A stretch of 5,962 nt of DNA from Actinomycetes bacterium (GTDB lineage Bacteria > Actinomycetota > Actinomycetes > Actinomycetales > Microbacteriaceae): NCBI GenBank assembly GCA_023386675.1, contig JAEWJG010000317.1, positions 1-5,962 on the forward strand, read 5' to 3'. Positions 1 to 4,527 of the stretch are shown piece after piece (the stretch's first letter is position 1; every line of letters begins with the position of its first letter). Both the position numbers and the translations under genes were made by a program. The notes under the pieces were generated by a model, which worked only from the letters and a program-made list of their open reading frames with translations, ran no database searches and was not told where the DNA came from.

Positions 1-174
1 GTACCGCACCACGGTGATCCCGCGGCCGGGCAGGCGGGCCGCCAGCGCCGCGAGGTCGACCGCGTCGATGCCGCCGCCCGCACCGTGGCCGAGCCACAGC
101 ACGGCGGCAGGGTCTTCGGCGGCGGCGACCGTCAGCCTGCCGGGTCCGAGAGCGGTGGGGACGTCCAGCTGCAT
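1..174 (-). CDS. Alpha/beta hydrolase family protein, N-terminal fragment (runs off left edge)
   Basis: The minus strand reads an open frame from an ATG at 174 to the window edge, giving 58 residues with no stop, so the C-terminus is missing. After a short strand-rich start, residues 25-35 read VLWLGHGAGGG, followed by IDAVDLAALAARL and the strand GITVVRY. This order (hydrophobic strand, G-H-G-A-G-G oxyanion-type loop, helix, second strand) is the N-terminus of small alpha/beta hydrolases of the KANL3/Tex30 and dienelactone-hydrolase-like group. The catalytic Ser, Asp and His would lie beyond the edge and cannot be checked. The substrate is unknown and the protein is probably cytosolic, since no signal peptide is visible. 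It is divergent from the zinc-ribbon gene at 298. The family is fairly sure; a specific function cannot be given. Confidence 0.72.
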   Translation of the reverse strand, partial: MQLDVPTALGPGRLTVAAAEDPAAVLWLGHGAGGGIDAVDLAALAARLPGRGITVVRY

Positions 175-188
175 GCTCCGACGCTAGC

Positions 189-212
189 GGGTCGTGCATC
201 CTGCAGCGACCC
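189..212. repeat. Imperfect inverted repeat in divergent intergenic region
   Basis: GGGTCG-TGCA (189-198) is mirrored by TGCA-G-CGACCC (202-212) around a TCC centre, giving ten pairs per arm with one bulged G at 206. It sits 15 bp upstream of the hydrolase start and about 85 bp upstream of the zinc-ribbon gene. It could be an operator for a dimeric regulator or a 5'-leader hairpin of the hydrolase transcript. Chance in GC-rich DNA is also possible. Confidence 0.4.
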
Positions 213-263
213 CGCGGGCAGCTCTTGCTTCGGCGCGCGCGCGGGCGGACGATGGAGGTGGCG

Positions 264-293
264 ATGCGGGCGCCAGGGGTTGGATGGGGTTGA
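264..293 (+). CDS. Possible 9-codon leader ORF upstream of the zinc-ribbon gene
   Basis: An ATG at 264 follows a strong Shine-Dalgarno-like GGAGGTG (254-260; the GGAGG core ends 5 nt before the ATG). It opens a short frame, M-R-A-P-G-V-G-W-G, that stops with TGA at 291-293, only 4 nt before the ATG of the gene at 298. The ribosome-binding site is clearly better than the one directly in front of the downstream gene. This arrangement would allow translational coupling or re-initiation. Nothing shows the peptide is made or conserved, so this is a candidate only. Confidence 0.3.
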   Translation: MRAPGVGWG

Positions 294-297
294 TCGT

Positions 298-483
298 ATG
301 GTCGTGGACGCACGGGTGTGCAAAGAGTGCGGAGCTCCGATCTCCGCCGAGCGGCGGCTGGTGCCGACGTCGCGGGGGTCGTGGGTGACGGTGACGGTTC
401 CGGTCGGGTGCACGAACCCGCTGTGCCGCAACGCGTCGGCGCGGCGCACGGTGCCGCCGGGCGGCGCGACGCTGGTCGCCTGA
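298..483 (+). CDS. Small four-cysteine zinc-ribbon-like protein, hypothetical
   Basis: This 61-aa protein has two cysteine pairs, C8-K-E-C11 and C38-T-N-P-L-C43, separated by 26 residues. That is the spacing expected of a small zinc ribbon in which each knuckle donates two ligands. The stretch between is basic then beta-prone (ERRLVP, SWVTVTVPVG). There is no membrane segment or signal peptide. The ATG at 298 is chosen because the CxxC knuckle starts at residue 8. The frame stays open upstream to 85, but those residues look like non-coding Arg/Gly-rich translation and overlap the divergent promoter region. The nearest Shine-Dalgarno-like element is a weak GGGG at 286-289. The role is unknown; nucleic-acid or protein binding is the usual job of such ribbons but is inference here. 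It ends 3 bp from the convergent MgtC-family gene. Confidence 0.68.
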   Translation: MVVDARVCKECGAPISAERRLVPTSRGSWVTVTVPVGCTNPLCRNASARRTVPPGGATLVA

Positions 484-493
484 GCTTCAGGCG
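477..493. terminator. Hairpin spanning both stop codons of convergent genes
   Basis: CGCCTGAGCTTCAGGCG forms a perfect 7-bp stem with a GCT loop. The TGA stop of the plus-strand gene (481-483) and the TGA stop of the minus-strand MgtC gene (487-489) lie symmetrically in its two arms. No U-run follows on either strand, which is common for actinobacterial terminators, so it may act as a bidirectional terminator or 3'-end stabiliser. An alternative stem, CTGAGC (480-485) with GCTCAG (493-498), is mutually exclusive with it. Confidence 0.42.
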
Positions 494-1188
494 CTCAGCT
501 GGTTCATCCGGACGGTCGTGACACCGTCCACCGTGGCCAGCCGCGCCACGAGTCGCTGCGTCTCCGCCGGACGTGCACGGACCCGCACCCGCAGTTCGAG
601 AGCTCCCTGCTCCGCATCGCCCGTCGCAGCCGTCCGCCGGACGTCGTCGATCGAGGTGCGGGCCGTGGAGGCGGCGCAGGCGTCGAGGATGCGGCCCACC
701 GCGCCGCCGTCGTCCGTCGCCCGGACGGTCAGCGTGCTCCCGGTCGTCCGCCGCAGGACGCGCTCGGCCGTCGGCAGCGTGCCGACCGCGACGAGGAGGA
801 GCAGGGTCCCGGCGATGGCGAGCACCGGCAGCCCCGCCGCACACGCCATCCCCACCGCGGCGGTGACCCAGATGGAGGAGGCGGTGGTGAGTCCGACGAC
901 GTTGCCGCGGTTGACGAAGATGACGCCGGCGCCGACGAAGCCGATGCCGGTGACCACCTGCGCCGCGATGCGCGACGGGTCGGTCGGCGGCAGCCCGAAC
1001 GCGGTGAAGCCGTACGCCGACACCAGCGTGAACAGCGCAGATCCGACTCCGACCAGGATGTGCGTGCGCAGCCCGGCGCTCTTCAGCCGGATCTCGCGCT
1101 CCACCCCGATGACGGCGCTGAGCACGAACGCGAGCACCAGCAGCAGCAGCTGCGTCAGCAGTTCGTCCCCGCCCAGCGCGAGCGTCAT
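487..1188 (-). CDS. MgtC/SapB family inner-membrane protein
   Basis: This 233-aa protein has the full MgtC N-terminal membrane domain and a soluble C-terminal domain. Visible family signatures are GVEREIRLKSAGLRTHILVGVGSA (residues 28-51, given here as key points G28, E30-R31, K36, G39-R41-T42), DPSRIAAQVVTGIGFVGAGVI around 70-90, and GLTTASSIWVTAAVGMA around 99-115. About five hydrophobic segments lie between residues 10 and 138. Residues about 152-230 form a mixed alpha/beta tail resembling the ACT-like domain of longer MgtC proteins. In pathogens MgtC modulates the F-type ATP synthase and phosphate uptake and aids growth in low Mg2+. In free-living actinobacteria the role is poorly known, so that function should not be assumed. 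There is no mgtA/mgtB Mg2+ transporter here. It lies 47 bp downstream of the MFS gene on the same strand, probably as the last gene of that block. Confidence 0.92.
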   Translation of the reverse strand: MTLALGGDELLTQLLLLVLAFVLSAVIGVEREIRLKSAGLRTHILVGVGSALFTLVSAYGFTAFGLPPTDPSRIAAQVVTGIGFVGAGVIFVNRGNVVGLTTASSIWVTAAVGMACAAGLPVLAIAGTLLLLVAVGTLPTAERVLRRTTGSTLTVRATDDGGAVGRILDACAASTARTSIDDVRRTAATGDAEQGALELRVRVRARPAETQRLVARLATVDGVTTVRMNQLSA

Positions 1189-1212
1189 GCCCGGAGTCTA
1201 GGAGGCGCATCC

Positions 1213-1233
1213 CGGCGCGGGAATGCAGCGCCG
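1213..1233 (-). other. GC hairpin just after the MFS stop codon
   Basis: GCGCCG (1228-1233) pairs with CGGCGC (1213-1218) around a 9-nt loop, starting 2 nt past the MFS stop when read on the minus strand. There is no U-run. It could be a partial terminator or processing site lowering expression of the downstream MgtC gene. Six GC pairs arise readily by chance at this base composition, so support is weak. Confidence 0.25.
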
Positions 1234-1235
1234 CG

Positions 1236-2648
1236 TCAGGTCGCCGCGTCCGCCGCTGCCGCCGCCTGCTCCGGACCGCGCCGCGGCCGGACGAAGGTCA
1301 GCAGCGCCAGGTGCACCACGGCCAGCACCGTCGCGACGCCGACGGCGGTGAGCCAGCTCGCCGCGCTCGTTCCGCCGCTGAACAGCAGGCCGAGGACGGT
1401 GGTCGCGACGATCGCGCCGACGTAGCGCGAGGTCTGGAAGATGCCCGCCGCGACACCGCTGTCCTCCGGCCGCGCCGCCGAGTACAGCGCTTGGTTCATC
1501 GAGAGGCTGACCACGCAGTACGGGATGCCGAGCGCGGCCGTCAGCAGCAGGACGACCCACGGCGCCGTGGTCGCGGCGGCGACGCCGAGCAGGCCGGCGC
1601 CGACGACGAGCGCCCCCGCACCGGCGAGGAGCGTCGGGCGCAGCCCCACCGCACCGATCGAGCGCGCCGCGAGGGGCGTGACCACGATCGTGACGGCCGC
1701 CAGCGGGAACATCAGCAGCCCCGCGACACCCGCGGTGTAGCCACCGTGGGTCTGCAGGTACTGCGGGAGGCCGAAGAACGCCGAGTAGTAGACGACGTTG
1801 AAGATGGCGAACGACAGGTAGATCATCAGCAGCCGGCGGTTCGCGGCGAGCAGGCGCAGGTCGAGGAACGGATGCGCGGTGCGCAGCTCCCGCCACGCGA
1901 ACAGCACGGTCGCGACGGCGGCGACCGGAAGCAGCCACCACAGCGGTGCGGGGTGCAGGTCGAGCAGGAAGACGAGCAGCGACGTCAGCGTGGCGATGAA
2001 CAGCAGGATGCCGGGGATGTCCGACTCGGCGAGGGTCCGCGCGAGCGGAGTCCGCTCGCGCTCTGCATCCCTCGGAGCGAAGAGCCACACGCCGACGAAC
2101 GTGACGACGGCGAGCGGGACGTTGATCCAGAAGATCGCCTGCCAGCCGAGGAACGTCACCAGCGCGCCGCCCAGCACCGGGCCGATCGCCGCGCCCGACG
2201 TGTTCGCGATCTGGATGCGGCCGAGCAGCCGAGGGGTCTGGATGCCCGAACTCGCCGACAGCGGCCGCAGCATGGCGATCGCCGACGGGAACGCGGTCGC
2301 CGTGCCGATCGCCAGCGCGACCCGGCCGATGCACACCGCGACGAACGAGCCCGAGAACGGCGTGAGGGCGCAGGCGAGCGCGACGACGACCATCCCGAAC
2401 AGGAACAGGCGGCGCGGGCCGAACCGGTCGGCGAGCCGGCCCATCAGCGGCTGGCCGGCGGCGGACGCCAGGTAGAAGGAGGTGATCACCCAGGTGACCG
2501 TGGTCACGTCCACGTCGAAGTCGCGCTGCAGCGACACCAGCGCCACCGCGATCATCGACGAGTTGAGCGGGTTCAGCAGCGTCCCGAGGCTGAGTGCTGC
2601 GACCGCCGCGCCGGTTCGGGGGCGTGCGGGATCGGCGGGAGGTGTCAC
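1236..2648 (-). CDS. MFS transporter, DHA2 (14-TMS, EmrB/QacA-type) drug/H+ antiporter
   Basis: This 470-aa integral membrane protein has about 14 hydrophobic segments, matching the DHA2 family in length and topology. Motif A, GRLADRFGPRR, is at residues 70-80 in the loop between helices 2 and 3. Motif C, the antiporter signature GAAIGPVLGG, is at 152-161 in helix 5, followed by GWQAIFWINVPLA, also typical of DHA2 exporters. Such proteins export drugs or other amphipathic compounds against proton uptake; the substrate cannot be predicted. In helix 1 the usual acidic residue of the LDxT motif is replaced: residues 25-37 read LNPLNSSMIAVAL. The start is GTG at 2648. The purine-rich GGGAG in front overlaps the start codon rather than sitting 5-9 nt upstream, so initiation may depend on coupling to the 81-aa gene ending 10 bp earlier. 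No in-frame ATG or GTG was found just upstream. No TetR/MarR regulator is adjacent. Confidence 0.93.
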   Translation of the reverse strand: MTPPADPARPRTGAAVAALSLGTLLNPLNSSMIAVALVSLQRDFDVDVTTVTWVITSFYLASAAGQPLMGRLADRFGPRRLFLFGMVVVALACALTPFSGSFVAVCIGRVALAIGTATAFPSAIAMLRPLSASSGIQTPRLLGRIQIANTSGAAIGPVLGGALVTFLGWQAIFWINVPLAVVTFVGVWLFAPRDAERERTPLARTLAESDIPGILLFIATLTSLLVFLLDLHPAPLWWLLPVAAVATVLFAWRELRTAHPFLDLRLLAANRRLLMIYLSFAIFNVVYYSAFFGLPQYLQTHGGYTAGVAGLLMFPLAAVTIVVTPLAARSIGAVGLRPTLLAGAGALVVGAGLLGVAAATTAPWVVLLLTAALGIPYCVVSLSMNQALYSAARPEDSGVAAGIFQTSRYVGAIVATTVLGLLFSGGTSAASWLTAVGVATVLAVVHLALLTFVRPRRGPEQAAAAADAAT

Positions 2649-2658
2649 TCCCGCAACG

Positions 2659-2904
2659 CTACTCGTCGAGGTCGTCCGTCGTGACCGGGACGGTGGAGCG
2701 GTACGGATAGGCAGGCATGGACGAGTACTCCTCCTCGTCCGCCAGCTCGTAGACGTCGTAGGCGAGGGCGCCGGCGAAGGTGGTCGCGACGCGGATCTCC
2801 CCGGGCGGGCATCCGCCGATGAGGGGCACGACCACGACGCTGTCGAGGGTCCGGCCGTCCTCGTACAGGAGGGCCGCTTTGATGGTTCGCGTGAGAGCGT
2901 CCAT
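2659..2904 (-). CDS. Hypothetical protein, 81 aa
   Basis: I do not recognise this family. Residues 1-55 look like a compact soluble alpha/beta fold: an N-terminal amphipathic start (MDALTRTIKAALLYEDG), a hydrophobic strand (VVVVPLIGG, residues 23-31), and a stretch ending in AYDVYEL (48-54). The C-terminus is acidic (DEEE, 56-59), then has a Tyr/Pro-rich piece (YSSMPAYPY) and an acidic end (DDLDE). There is no transmembrane segment or signal peptide and a single Cys at 32. It ends 10 bp before the MFS start on the same strand, so it is likely the first gene of that block and may be translationally coupled to it. The ATG at 2904 has no Shine-Dalgarno sequence in front. Open frame, start and operon spacing argue it is real; the function is unknown. 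Confidence 0.68.
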   Translation of the reverse strand: MDALTRTIKAALLYEDGRTLDSVVVVPLIGGCPPGEIRVATTFAGALAYDVYELADEEEYSSMPAYPYRSTVPVTTDDLDE

Positions 2905-2910
2905 GACCGG

Positions 2911-2916
2911 ACTTTA
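2911..2916 (-). promoter_or_regulatory. Candidate -10 element giving a leaderless transcript
   Basis: On the minus strand TAAAGT fits the actinobacterial -10 pattern TAnnnT and ends 6 nt before the ATG at 2904. A start of transcription about 7 nt downstream would fall on or next to that ATG, giving a leaderless mRNA, in line with the missing Shine-Dalgarno sequence. No good -35 is visible at 16-18 nt. Confidence 0.35.
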
Positions 2917-2938
2917 CGGCGCTCGGCGCACTCCTCTA

Positions 2939-2967
2939 TTGACGGCGCGCGGCTGTTCGGAGAAAGT
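2939..2967 (+). promoter_or_regulatory. Candidate promoter for the tandem paralog pair
   Basis: TTGACG at 2939-2944 matches the sigma-70-type -35 in five of six bases. With a 17-nt spacer the -10 position holds GAAAGT (2962-2967), keeping A2, A4 and T6 of TATAAT. Transcription would start near 2974, leaving a short leader that contains the ribosome-binding site at 2977-2984. The -10 is weak, so this is a candidate. Confidence 0.35.
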
Positions 2968-2976
2968 GATGTCAGC

Positions 2977-2984
2977 GGAAGGAG
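2977..2984 (+). promoter_or_regulatory. Ribosome-binding site that sets the GTG start at 2989
   Basis: GGAAGGAG ends 4 nt before the GTG at 2989. It decides the start of the first paralog, because the frame is open far upstream (to 2482) through the divergent gene and promoter region. Confidence 0.7.
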
Positions 2985-2988
2985 CCCA

Positions 2989-3366
2989 GTGGGAACCCTG
3001 ATCTACGACGGTGCGGACGGGTTCACGTTCGACGATCGCGTCCTCGCCCACCTGCAGGCGGTCGTGCAGGCGAAGCTGCGGCGACGCGAGGGCTTCCTGC
3101 TGATCTGGACCGACCGCACCGGCGGTCCGGTCGGCGTGCTGCGATCCATCTGGCTCGACCCGTCCATCTCGGTCCAATTCGTGTTCGTCGGCCAGGAGCT
3201 GCCGGAGCTGAACCGCGACTGGCTCACGATCCTCAGCGAGCGCGCGAACTCCAACGCCGGCCTGTGGCTCGAGGACGAGCTGCGCGCCGAGATCCGCGAA
3301 GAGGTGCCGGAGGGCACGTACCGCGCCAGTAGGTCGAAGCAGGGGAAGCCGCACGAGGGGGCATGA
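2989..3366 (+). CDS. DUF7882-like protein, first of two tandem paralogs
   Basis: This 125-aa soluble protein has the visible landmarks of its downstream neighbour: (M)GTLIY at 1-6, FDDR at 14-17, H21, KLRR at 29-32, EGFLLIW at 34-40, SIW at 53-55, a strand IxVQFVF around 60-66, and LNRDW at 74-78. The GTG start is fixed by the ribosome-binding site and by exact alignment with the paralog's MGRLIY start. I recall this family from Microbacteriaceae as DUF7882, often mislabelled 'ATP-dependent DNA ligase'. It is far too short for a ligase and shows no KxDG nucleotidyl-transfer motif, so that name should not be used. It differs from the paralog by a longer C-terminal tail (about residues 97-125), acidic then basic. 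The function is unknown. It is followed after 1 bp by the paralog, so the two are surely co-transcribed. Confidence 0.85.
   Translation: MGTLIYDGADGFTFDDRVLAHLQAVVQAKLRRREGFLLIWTDRTGGPVGVLRSIWLDPSISVQFVFVGQELPELNRDWLTILSERANSNAGLWLEDELRAEIREEVPEGTYRASRSKQGKPHEGA
3355..3361 (+). promoter_or_regulatory. Ribosome-binding site of the second paralog, inside the first gene
   Basis: GAGGGGG lies within the last codons of the first paralog and ends 6 nt before the ATG at 3368. Together with the 1-bp gap between TGA (3364-3366) and ATG it indicates translational coupling of the pair. Confidence 0.65.
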
Positions 3367-3367
3367 A

Positions 3368-3697
3368 ATGGGCCGCCTGATCTACGGGTACGCCGCCCAG
3401 GAGTACGAGTTCGACGACCGGACGCTGTCGCATGTGAAGATCGCCGTCGTCACCAAACTGCGGCGCCACGAGAGCTTCTTGCTCAACTGGCAGGTGCCGG
3501 ACCACCAGGGCGGCGGCCGCATCAGCCTGTGGGTGAGCCGCGAGATCCCGCTCGCGTTCGTCTTCTCGGAGACCGCGCCGCCCAAGCTCAACGAGCGGTG
3601 GATGGAGGTGCTGCTCCAGTCGAGCCAGCGCACCGGCGGGATGACGGTGGTGTCCGAGGCCGAAGCCGAGGCGCAGCTGGCGCGGCCGGGGCGCTAG
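3368..3697 (+). CDS. DUF7882-like protein, second of two tandem paralogs
   Basis: This 109-aa protein aligns along its first 91 or so residues with the gene just upstream, with roughly a third of positions identical by eye and only a one-residue length difference in the middle. Shared landmarks are MGxLIY (1-6), FDDR (15-18), H22, KLRR (30-33), ESFLLNW (35-41), SLW (53-55), PLAFVF (61-66) and LNERW (74-78). The alternating strands, basic helix and second strand suggest one small alpha/beta domain. No membrane segment, signal peptide or cysteine is visible. The C-terminus is short and Ala/Glu-rich. Its TAG stop overlaps the stop of the convergent nucleotidyltransferase gene. The biochemical role is unknown; a complex between the two products is inferred only from coupling and shared fold. 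Confidence 0.85.
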   Translation: MGRLIYGYAAQEYEFDDRTLSHVKIAVVTKLRRHESFLLNWQVPDHQGGGRISLWVSREIPLAFVFSETAPPKLNERWMEVLLQSSQRTGGMTVVSEAEAEAQLARPGR

Positions 3698-3709
3698 GAG
3701 ACCCCGGTC
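3684..3709. terminator. Hairpin with overlapping convergent stop codons in its loop
   Basis: CCGGGG (3686-3691) pairs with CCCCGG (3702-3707); the stem extends by a G-T wobble (3685/3708) and a G-C pair (3684/3709). The 10-nt loop (3692-3701) contains the palindrome CTAG at 3694-3697, which is the stop codon overlap of both genes. No U-run follows. It is a candidate bidirectional terminator at a junction with no other room for one. Confidence 0.4.
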
Positions 3710-4494
3710 AGGCGGAGGAAGAAGGCGTCGGCGGCCGCCCAGGCCCGCGACGGGTCGGAGCGCGGAGCCGCCGGCCTTTCGGCGGCCCGCTGCAGGTTTT
3801 CGTCCACGTAGCGACGCAGGATGCCGGGGGCTTCGCCGGCGCCCAGCTCTCGCGTGAGGGCCTTCATCGCGATCAGGGAGTCGACGGCCTCCGCGACGCC
3901 CGGAGGCGGGTCGGATTCGGCGATCAGCGACGGAAGGTCCATCGGAGCGACCGCCTCCCCTGGGTGCGCGTTCAGCCAGGCCAGCGTCGCGGCCGGCCGG
4001 AGGGCGTAGAAGAACCGCTTGAGCTTGCCGTCCTGGTTGTCGCGATGGCGGATGCCGATGTGGACGTAGTGATCGAGGACGCGCTCGCGGTCCAGGACCT
4101 CCTCCGCTAGCGCGAGAATGCCGTCTCGGAAGGCGGCGTCGCCGGTGTACACGATGGGCGAGCGGAGCCACTCCACCACGGTGGGGTTGCCCCGCACGAG
4201 CAGGGTGACGGCCTTGCGCACATCCCAGCCGTTGACGTCGTAGATCGCGTCGAGCGGGGTCTCGATGACGTCGCGCAGCGGCATGAGCCGGAGGTAGTCG
4301 GCGGTGGGGCGGATGAACAGGAAGCGGCCGTCGTAGTCGCTGTCGGGGGAGGGGAACCCCCAGGCGCGGCTTCCGCTCTCGATCGCCCACGGGATGGTGA
4401 CGCCGTCCCGGGACTCGATGGAGGCGAGCCGTGCATCGATGTTCGCCACGACGGCAGGATCGAGGGAGGTCGGCACGGCACGCGTGGGCGCCAT
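3694..4494 (-). CDS. Predicted nucleotidyltransferase, RlaP/YcgL-like (Pol-beta superfamily)
   Basis: This 266-aa protein has the Pol-beta-type nucleotidyltransferase core. Residues 39-46 read ESGSRAWG, followed by DSDYDGRFLFIRP (51-63). G41-S42 is the nucleotide-binding turn and D53/D55 form the metal-binding D-x-D pair. A third acid is probably D91 in the family segment GWDVRKAVTLLVRGNP (89-104). VEWLRSPIVY (107-116) and KLKRFFYALRP (157-167) are also typical of the YcgL/RlaP family (COG3541, Pfam RlaP), whose usual length is similar. RlaP proteins are named for occurring beside RNA ligases in predicted RNA-repair loci, but no ligase or Pnkp is visible here. Members are expected to move a nucleotide to an acceptor, which is unknown. 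The catalytic residues are intact, so activity is plausible. It lies 33 bp after the oxidoreductase gene on the same strand. There is no clear Shine-Dalgarno sequence before the ATG, and an in-frame stop (4528-4530) limits any upstream start. Confidence 0.88.
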   Translation of the reverse strand: MAPTRAVPTSLDPAVVANIDARLASIESRDGVTIPWAIESGSRAWGFPSPDSDYDGRFLFIRPTADYLRLMPLRDVIETPLDAIYDVNGWDVRKAVTLLVRGNPTVVEWLRSPIVYTGDAAFRDGILALAEEVLDRERVLDHYVHIGIRHRDNQDGKLKRFFYALRPAATLAWLNAHPGEAVAPMDLPSLIAESDPPPGVAEAVDSLIAMKALTRELGAGEAPGILRRYVDENLQRAAERPAAPRSDPSRAWAAADAFFLRLTGVS

Positions 4495-4527
4495 GCTATC
4501 GGCCCCGGCGGGAGGGATCGGCGACCG

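Noticed and set aside
231..247. Alternating CG tract as a Z-DNA-like or regulatory element
   Set aside because: Short GC alternations are expected at this base composition and no other signal accompanies it.
225..253. Promoter TTGCTT (225-230) with GACGAT (248-253) for the zinc-ribbon gene
   Set aside because: Both boxes are weak, and the implied start near 260 would remove the strong ribosome-binding site at 254-260.
85..297. N-terminal extension of the zinc-ribbon gene to the ATG at 85
   Set aside because: It would run through the divergent hydrolase start and promoter region and encodes Gly/Arg-rich, structureless sequence; the conserved-looking part begins at 298.
1136..1151. CAG/CAGC short tandem repeat
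   Set aside because: It encodes a run of leucines in a membrane helix of the MgtC protein, so codon choice explains it.
518..1201. Plus-strand open frame opposite the MgtC gene
   Set aside because: Ser/Thr/Arg/Pro-rich, no family features, fully antisense to a well-supported gene.
1311..2684. 457-codon plus-strand open frame opposite the MFS gene
   Set aside because: Its product is a nearly unbroken Arg/Asp/Glu/Gln-rich string with no hydrophobic core, the usual antisense shadow of a GC-rich membrane protein gene; the minus-strand MFS reading has clear motifs.
2482..2988. N-terminal extension of the first paralog
   Set aside because: It overlaps two minus-strand gene starts, while the ribosome-binding site and the paralog's own N-terminus place the start at the GTG at 2989.
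3233..4390. 385-codon minus-strand frame overlapping the nucleotidyltransferase and both paralogs
   Set aside because: Arg/Pro/Gly-rich translation that crosses the ends of three better-supported genes; a frame shadow.
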